Origin: an uncultured Emergencia sp.
Lineage (GTDB): Bacteria; Bacillota; Clostridia; Peptostreptococcales; Anaerovoracaceae
Reading direction: 5' to 3'
Length of the DNA stretch: 35,285 nucleotides
NCBI GenBank assembly: GCA_937997955.1
Contig: CALLDR010000050.1
Span: 1-35,285 of the forward strand
Positions 30,521 through 35,285 of this stretch are shown piece after piece. The position numbers and the translations under genes are program-made. The number at the start of each line of letters is the position of its first letter. Within the stretch, counting starts at the first letter, position 1. The notes beneath the pieces were generated by a model, which was not told the DNA's origin, ran no database searches, and saw only the letters and a program-made list of their open reading frames with translations.

Positions 30521-31630
30521 TTACCGAAGCTGCTCCGGATTCAGCGGCCGCAGCTCGTCAATGACGAAGCGTCCGTCCTTCCTGATGAGTACATCGTCAA
30601 ACCAAATCTCACCGCCGCCATAGTCCTCCCGCTGCACCGTGACCAGGTCCCAATGCAGTGATGAACGATTGCCGTTGTCCGCATCCTCATAGGCCTGCCC
30701 CGGCGTCAAATGAAAGCTGCCGCAGATCTTTTCGTCGAAGAGGATGTCCTTCATCGGATGCAGCACATAAGGATTCACACCGATGGCAAACTCGCCGAAA
30801 TACCTGGCTCCTTCGTCCGCGTCCAGCAGACGGTTGATCCTCGCCGTATCGTTGGCTTCCGCTTTGACGATCTGCCCGTTTTTCACCGTAAAGCCCACAT
30901 TCTCATAGACAAAGCCCTGCATTTCGCTGGCAGCATTGTAACGAATCACTCCGTTGACAGAATCCCTCACCGGCGCCGTATAGACCTCCCCGTCTGGAAG
31001 GTTCATCTTTCCGTCGCATTTTACGGCCGGAATACCTTTGATCGAGAACGCCAGGTCTGTGCCCGGACCGACCAGCCGTACCCGGTCAGTACGGTCCATC
31101 AACGCCGCCAGCTCATCCATCGCCTGACTCATTTTCCCGTAATCCATGGTGCACACGTCAAAGAAAAAATCTTCAAATCCGGCCAGGCTCTTTCCCGCCA
31201 GCTGTGCCATAGACGGGTTCGGATACCGCAGAATCACCCATTTTGTTCCGTTGACACGCTGCTCAACCACCGGCATGGTCAGCCGGTCGTAAAGCTGGAG
31301 TTTTTCAGACGGCACGTCGGACAGCTCGGCGATATTATCTCCGCCGCGGACTCCGATAAACGCGTCCATCTGCTCCATCTGCCGAAGCTCCAGCCCGCAC
31401 TGCAGTCCCAGCTGTTCCTCCGACGCATTCAGCAAAATCTCCCGCAGCACGGCGCTGTCCCTCTCCACGACAAAAGGTACCGCGCCCAGTCCGCAGGCGT
31501 CCCGAATCAGCTGCCGCACCAGCGGCCTTGTCTCCTTGCCCTCGTATTCGATCAAAACCTTTTCTCCCGGCTGAAGCCCGCAGGAATACCCTGTGAGCAG
31601 CCCTGAAAGCTTCTCTATTCTGCTGTCCAT
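30521..31630 (-). CDS. Aminopeptidase, M29 family
   Basis: A 369-residue metallo-aminopeptidase of the M29 (AmpS/PepS/thermophilic aminopeptidase) family, cytoplasmic. Typical features are RYPNPSMAQLAGKS, the metal-binding Glu in LPDGEVYTAPVRDSVNG, GEFAIGVNPYV, ICGSFHLTPGQAYED and the closing SLHWDLV, with a conserved His and Asp. It is somewhat shorter than the usual 400-410 residues. ATG 31630 follows AAGGAGAAGAC; the ATG at 31645 would overlap the upstream stop. It is 11 bp after the D-aminoacylase gene, so the operon imports peptides and trims them from the N-terminus. Confidence 0.93.
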   Translation of the reverse strand: MDSRIEKLSGLLTGYSCGLQPGEKVLIEYEGKETRPLVRQLIRDACGLGAVPFVVERDSAVLREILLNASEEQLGLQCGLELRQMEQMDAFIGVRGGDNIAELSDVPSEKLQLYDRLTMPVVEQRVNGTKWVILRYPNPSMAQLAGKSLAGFEDFFFDVCTMDYGKMSQAMDELAALMDRTDRVRLVGPGTDLAFSIKGIPAVKCDGKMNLPDGEVYTAPVRDSVNGVIRYNAASEMQGFVYENVGFTVKNGQIVKAEANDTARINRLLDADEGARYFGEFAIGVNPYVLHPMKDILFDEKICGSFHLTPGQAYEDADNGNRSSLHWDLVTVQREDYGGGEIWFDDVLIRKDGRFVIDELRPLNPEQLR

Positions 31631-31641
31631 GTCTTCTCCTT

Positions 31642-33393
31642 TCATATTGTTGGCCTTCGCAGCACTCTGCCCGCCGCGGCCCCGGTCAGTTTCTCCTCCC
31701 GCAGAACGATCTGCCCGTTGACGATCACCGTCTCAATTCCCCTGGGATTTTGAAGCGGGTTTTCCTCTTCGTCAAAGCTGTGCAGACGCGCCAAATCCAG
31801 AATTGCCAGATCCGCAAAATAACCTTCCTTTATAATGCCTCTTTCTTTGATCTGAAACCGCTCCGCGACAAATCCGCTCGCCTGCCGCACCGCTTTTTCC
31901 AGGCAGCCCTTTCCGTAACGGTTCAGGTACCGCGGAATATACCCGATATTCATGCTGTTGGGATACAGCGGCATCTCGTCATTTCCCGTCAGATTTGTCT
32001 CTTTACTGTAGCTGCTGCCGTCAGAGCAAGGCATCGCGTACTCGCCGCGGCACAGGATATCCACCGCTTCACCAAAATCAGGCGCGGCAAGGTCACATAC
32101 CATTTCAGGGTCCTCCCCGAACAGCGTCATCACCGTATCCGCAAGTCCCATCAAAAGGCGCTTCGCGCAGTCCGGCAGGGATTTCCCCACGTAGGAAGGA
32201 TTCCGGTGCTTCAGAACCACAAATTCCTCCAGCCAGCAGAGCTCCGAATTTACATCTAAAATCGGAAGCTGCCCGCGATCGATCATCTCATGAATCTCCC
32301 GGCGGAAAGCCGGGTTCCGGAAGGCCTTTGAAAGCCTTTCCCTGCTCCCTGCCTTCAAAACCAGCGGTTTAAGAAAATATCCGAAGGAGGTCTGGGTAAA
32401 ATCGCTGCAGTTCGGACTCGGAATCACGTCGTAGGTCAGATCCGCGCCCCGTTCCCGCATTTCGTCAAAATACGCCAGCGTCCGGCGCGCGGCCTCTGCC
32501 GCCTCCTCTCCATTTGCCGCCATGTTCATAACGTGAACGTGAGAGATATTCAGGCGGAGCGGTATGCCGTCCGCCTGCCGAAGCATTTCCCTGTAGCCGC
32601 CGATCCGGTCAGGCCTCCCGTCCGAGCCGCAGCTGGCCGTATGGCTGGAAAAGATACCGCCGTACTCGGCCACAGCTCCGAGCATACGTCTCATCTCCGC
32701 ATCGTCGGCGTAAGGTCCCGGCAGATAGACCGGGTCCCTTCCTGTGGATATGCCAAAGGCGCCTGCCTCCATCGCCGCGTGAACCTCCTGTTCCATGGCG
32801 CGCAGCTCTTCCTCTGATGCTGCCCTCAGACAGTCCTTTCCCATAACCGCGGTCCGCAGCGCGCTGTAACCGATCAGCGGCGCCATATTGCAGCCCAGGG
32901 GCAGGGCCTCACATTTCTCGCTAAACTCTTCAAAGCTATGCCAGTCGAAATCTATGCCATATCGGCCGGCAAGGGCCGCGGCGCCTCTGTCCCGGTCAAA
33001 GATCAAAGGAAACAGGTCCTCCTCTGACGCCCCCGCGCGTTCCAGAAAATCCATATCCAGATCAGAACAGTACAGCGTTTCTCTCCCCTGAGGCGCCATG
33101 CCGTAGCCGCAGTTGCCGGTTACCACCGTGGTCACGCCCTGTCTCAGGTACGGCTCCATGGCAGGCTGGACCAGCACAGACAGGTCGGCGTGTGTATGGG
33201 GATCGATAAACCCCGGCGTTATAACCATGCCTGCCGCATCGATGATTTCCCTTGCCTGCCGCCGCATCTGCCCTGCCGGCAAATCTGTGCCGATATAGGT
33301 GATCCTGTCGCCTGTAATACCGATGTCCGCGCGATAGGAAGGCTCGCCGCTCCCATCACAGACCATGCCGTTTTTTATCATTATGTCAAACAT
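31642..33393 (-). CDS. N-acyl-D-amino-acid deacylase (D-aminoacylase family amidohydrolase)
   Basis: A 583-residue zinc amidohydrolase that removes acyl groups from N-acyl-D-amino acids. The metal-binding HxH is His66/His68 in GFIDPHTHADLS, and Cys95 in TGNCGYGM corresponds to the metal-bridging cysteine of Alcaligenes D-aminoacylase (H67, H69, C96). Further ligands are probably His in GGIFSSHTAS and in NISHVHVM. It is longer than the roughly 480-residue reference enzyme by insertions in the middle and C-terminal parts. No signal peptide is seen. Some relatives act on dipeptides with D-residues or on dihydro-pyrimidines, so the substrate is not certain. Lies between the OPT transporter (46 bp) and M29 aminopeptidase genes. 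Confidence 0.88.
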   Translation of the reverse strand: MFDIMIKNGMVCDGSGEPSYRADIGITGDRITYIGTDLPAGQMRRQAREIIDAAGMVITPGFIDPHTHADLSVLVQPAMEPYLRQGVTTVVTGNCGYGMAPQGRETLYCSDLDMDFLERAGASEEDLFPLIFDRDRGAAALAGRYGIDFDWHSFEEFSEKCEALPLGCNMAPLIGYSALRTAVMGKDCLRAASEEELRAMEQEVHAAMEAGAFGISTGRDPVYLPGPYADDAEMRRMLGAVAEYGGIFSSHTASCGSDGRPDRIGGYREMLRQADGIPLRLNISHVHVMNMAANGEEAAEAARRTLAYFDEMRERGADLTYDVIPSPNCSDFTQTSFGYFLKPLVLKAGSRERLSKAFRNPAFRREIHEMIDRGQLPILDVNSELCWLEEFVVLKHRNPSYVGKSLPDCAKRLLMGLADTVMTLFGEDPEMVCDLAAPDFGEAVDILCRGEYAMPCSDGSSYSKETNLTGNDEMPLYPNSMNIGYIPRYLNRYGKGCLEKAVRQASGFVAERFQIKERGIIKEGYFADLAILDLARLHSFDEEENPLQNPRGIETVIVNGQIVLREEKLTGAAAGRVLRRPTI

Positions 33394-33439
33394 TTACTCG
33401 TCTCCATTCTGCTCCATATTCTGCTCCATTCCCCTTCAT

Positions 33440-35107
33440 TTAAAGGCCCGCCATCGTCATCACGACCATGATCACGCACACCACCGCGTCGCCGATGACC
33501 AGTCCCGTAGCCGCGTTGTCCAGTTTTTCAGCCAATTCTTCTCCTTTGGTCTTCTCAATGATCAGACGGATCACGCCGCCCAGAGCGGTACCAAGAATCG
33601 TCTTTGGCGCCAGATACAGGGCCAGGGCGATACCGCCTCCGGGAAGTCCGGTCAGGCTGAGTACCGTTCCCAGCGCCGCGCCCAGGGCGAACCGCATCGG
33701 ATGGAAGAGATCTTCCGCGCCGCCGGAGGAGACTCCTTCGATGATAGAATAGTACATATTGCCAAAAGGAAAGGTAAACAGATCATCGTCCAGTCCGAAC
33801 ACCTTGATGATGCCGGCAAACAGAAAGACTCCCGCGGCGCAGCCGAACAGAATCCCGATCAGCTGTGCCTTAATCTGTTTTTTCGGCGACGACTGGACCA
33901 TTTGCCCGATCTTCAGATCGTACATGGTGTCCTGCGCCAGAATAAAAGTATTGAAATTCATAAACGCGATCAGCATACTGTAAATTGCGTTTCTCGTCAG
34001 GCCATAGGCGATAACCATCATGAAGATATTCAGAGCCATGCCCGCGCTGAGGCCGGATTCCGCGGAAACCCTTACCGCGATCATGGCAAAGAGCAGGCTC
34101 AGCGCCGTACAGACGATCAGAGGCAAAATCCCAATGCCGTAATACAGATTGCAGAAGATAATTATGGCGGCAGTCAGAACCAGCGCCATGACGAGAATCC
34201 TCTTCAGGGAATAATCCCGATCTGTATTGCCGGCCCCGGTATTGTTGAATTTAAATGCCGCGGCGATGCTTCTCCACTCCCTGCAGATCGGAATGAGAGA
34301 CGCGAACAGGGCCGTACCTACCGCGATCGGCAGGTTGAGGTCCTGAACTCCGGCAAAATAGTCCTCTGTCGGATTCACAAACCATCCCCTCGCTGTACCG
34401 ATCGGTGCCTCGATCAGGCAGACGATCAGGCTTGCGGCCATCATCAGCAGCGCGTTTCTCGCGCCCAGAACATATCCCATTCCTACAACCAGCGGCATAG
34501 CCAGAATCTCCAGACTCATGCCCTCCACCGGCATCCAGGAAGTAAAATCCGCCATGTACGGCATCATTTCCATGTTCTGCAGAAACGAGACCAGAACGCC
34601 GAAAGCGACGGCAGCGATCAGGATCTTTGTAGACGACCGATCCTCTGTGTCGATCTGATCCATAGCTGTCGTACACATCACCGCTCCCGGAAACGGCAAA
34701 TTCGGATCGTATACAAACTGATCTCTCAGAATTGATACGAAGCAGATGCCCATAGCGTCTGCCAGAAACAACAGGATAAAGACAGGAAGAAGCTCCAGCT
34801 TCTCGCCCATCATCAGGATCGGCACCATATTGCCCGTCAGGGAATAGGCGGCAAAGGTAGTCGCCGTAGCGCAGGTCTGCATGATATTGACCTCTCTCCT
34901 GTTCGTCTTTCCGCCAAACTGCGGAATTAAAAGCACACCGATCATAGACGCGATCGGCGCCACATCCGTATCTAATCCCAGAACGGCATCTAGATACATC
35001 ATCAGCGCCATCAGCAGCAGACCGATCAAGATGCCGAAAAAAATCGCGCGAAAACTGAATTCCCTTTCCTGCCCTGCGATACTCGGTACATTACCTTCTT
35101 TTTTCAT
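33440..35107 (-). CDS. OPT family oligopeptide transporter
   Basis: A 555-residue integral membrane protein with some 14 hydrophobic segments, resembling bacterial members of the oligopeptide transporter (OPT) family. Characteristic are DADxxxDxx-like early segment MMYLDAVLGLDTDVAPIASMIGVLLIP, the conserved FPGAVMCTTAM region and the FPFGNMYYSIIEG and APKTILGTALGG stretches near the end. Substrates may be short peptides or, in related groups, metal chelates; the two co-transcribed peptide-processing enzymes favour peptides. ATG 35107 follows GGGAGG by 5 nt; the longer frame crosses the leader. First gene of the operon, under a promoter with a perfect palindromic operator. Confidence 0.92.
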   Translation of the reverse strand: MKKEGNVPSIAGQEREFSFRAIFFGILIGLLLMALMMYLDAVLGLDTDVAPIASMIGVLLIPQFGGKTNRREVNIMQTCATATTFAAYSLTGNMVPILMMGEKLELLPVFILLFLADAMGICFVSILRDQFVYDPNLPFPGAVMCTTAMDQIDTEDRSSTKILIAAVAFGVLVSFLQNMEMMPYMADFTSWMPVEGMSLEILAMPLVVGMGYVLGARNALLMMAASLIVCLIEAPIGTARGWFVNPTEDYFAGVQDLNLPIAVGTALFASLIPICREWRSIAAAFKFNNTGAGNTDRDYSLKRILVMALVLTAAIIIFCNLYYGIGILPLIVCTALSLLFAMIAVRVSAESGLSAGMALNIFMMVIAYGLTRNAIYSMLIAFMNFNTFILAQDTMYDLKIGQMVQSSPKKQIKAQLIGILFGCAAGVFLFAGIIKVFGLDDDLFTFPFGNMYYSIIEGVSSGGAEDLFHPMRFALGAALGTVLSLTGLPGGGIALALYLAPKTILGTALGGVIRLIIEKTKGEELAEKLDNAATGLVIGDAVVCVIMVVMTMAGL

Positions 35108-35162
35108 AAATTCCTCCCGAGGCCATAGACGGCCTCCTCTGTTTTTTACACATTCCATTTTC

Positions 35163-35184
35163 AAAAGTGAGTCGACTCACTTTT
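35163..35184. promoter_or_regulatory. 22-bp perfect palindromic operator
   Basis: The half-site AAAAGTGAGTC (35163-35173) is followed directly by its complement GACTCACTTTT (35174-35184). It starts right after the -10 box of the OPT promoter, over the expected transcription start. GTGAGTCGACTCAC-type palindromes are common targets of TetR-family repressors; the regulator itself is not in the window. Confidence 0.75.
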
Positions 35185-35213
35185 TTTATACACCATTTTC
35201 GTTGCCGCGTCAA
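35185..35213 (-). promoter_or_regulatory. Promoter of the OPT-deacylase-M29 operon
   Basis: Minus-strand TTGACG (35208-35213), 17 bp, TATAAA (35185-35190). The -10 abuts the palindromic operator. Confidence 0.75.
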
Positions 35214-35285
35214 CTGTTATTTACAAAATTCCGCATTATTTTCGTCAGATCTGTCTTGAGACTTGCGCTTACAAAAAAAATATGA

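Noticed and set aside
33365..34735. 456-codon plus-strand frame opposite the OPT transporter gene
   Set aside because: Antisense of a clear membrane-transport gene; rich in His, Gln and Arg with no domain.

Overview
The window looks like a chromosomal segment of a strictly anaerobic, fairly GC-rich member of the Clostridia that ferments peptides and amino acids. Supporting this are a complete clostridial-order Rnf complex (rnfCDGEAB), a phosphate butyryltransferase/butyrate kinase pair, an oxygen-labile Fe-S serine dehydratase, a B12-dependent ribonucleotide reductase, radical-SAM ThiC and many peptidase and amino-acid transport genes. Genus cannot be fixed from the sequence; an amino-acid-fermenting Eubacteriales lineage is my inference. 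No phage, IS element, CRISPR array or rRNA is visible.

Layout. 1-2160: thiC (minus) with a TPP riboswitch, a riboswitch-controlled intrinsic terminator and its own promoter; at the far left a strong promoter fires out of the window. 2162-6018: class II RNR nrdJ (minus), whose promoter carries two NrdR-like boxes, divergent from a MocR-type GntR/aminotransferase regulator (plus). 6082-9800: apbE flavin transferase (minus) back-to-back with a plus-strand unit of a NusG-domain-II protein, a Gx-type membrane protein and an aminopeptidase P, closed by a bidirectional terminator. 9884-12326: pepT-sdaA (minus), peptide cleavage followed by serine deamination. 12327-12953: a mostly gene-poor gap. 12954-14393: NSS-family Na+ symporter. 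14748-14823: tRNA-Val(GAC). 14984-17642: EamA exporter and an ECF sigma/anti-sigma pair. 17815-18495: Asp/Glu racemase-family protein. 18580-21103: ptb-buk-DUF1097 (minus), divergent from a YheO-like PAS/HTH regulator (21402-22058) across a repeat-rich control region. 22409-24599: a four-gene unit of a DUF2089 helix-turn-helix protein with three small membrane proteins that look related to each other; this is the best candidate here for an undescribed system. 24733-25071: a small DUF4440-like protein. 25144-30239: rnfCDGEAB. 30521-35107: an OPT peptide transporter, N-acyl-D-amino-acid deacylase and M29 aminopeptidase operon under a promoter with a perfect 22-bp palindromic operator.

How it fits together. 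Peptides enter by OPT and are cut by M29, PepP and PepT; serine is deaminated by SdaA; acyl-CoA products can be cashed in as ATP by Ptb-Buk; reduced ferredoxin is coupled to NAD+ and ion pumping by Rnf. RnfD and RnfG carry ApbE-type flavinylation motifs and an apbE gene lies about 19 kb away beside genes resembling eetA/eetB of flavin-based extracellular electron transfer. Functional assignments rest on recognising protein families by eye; no database search was run.
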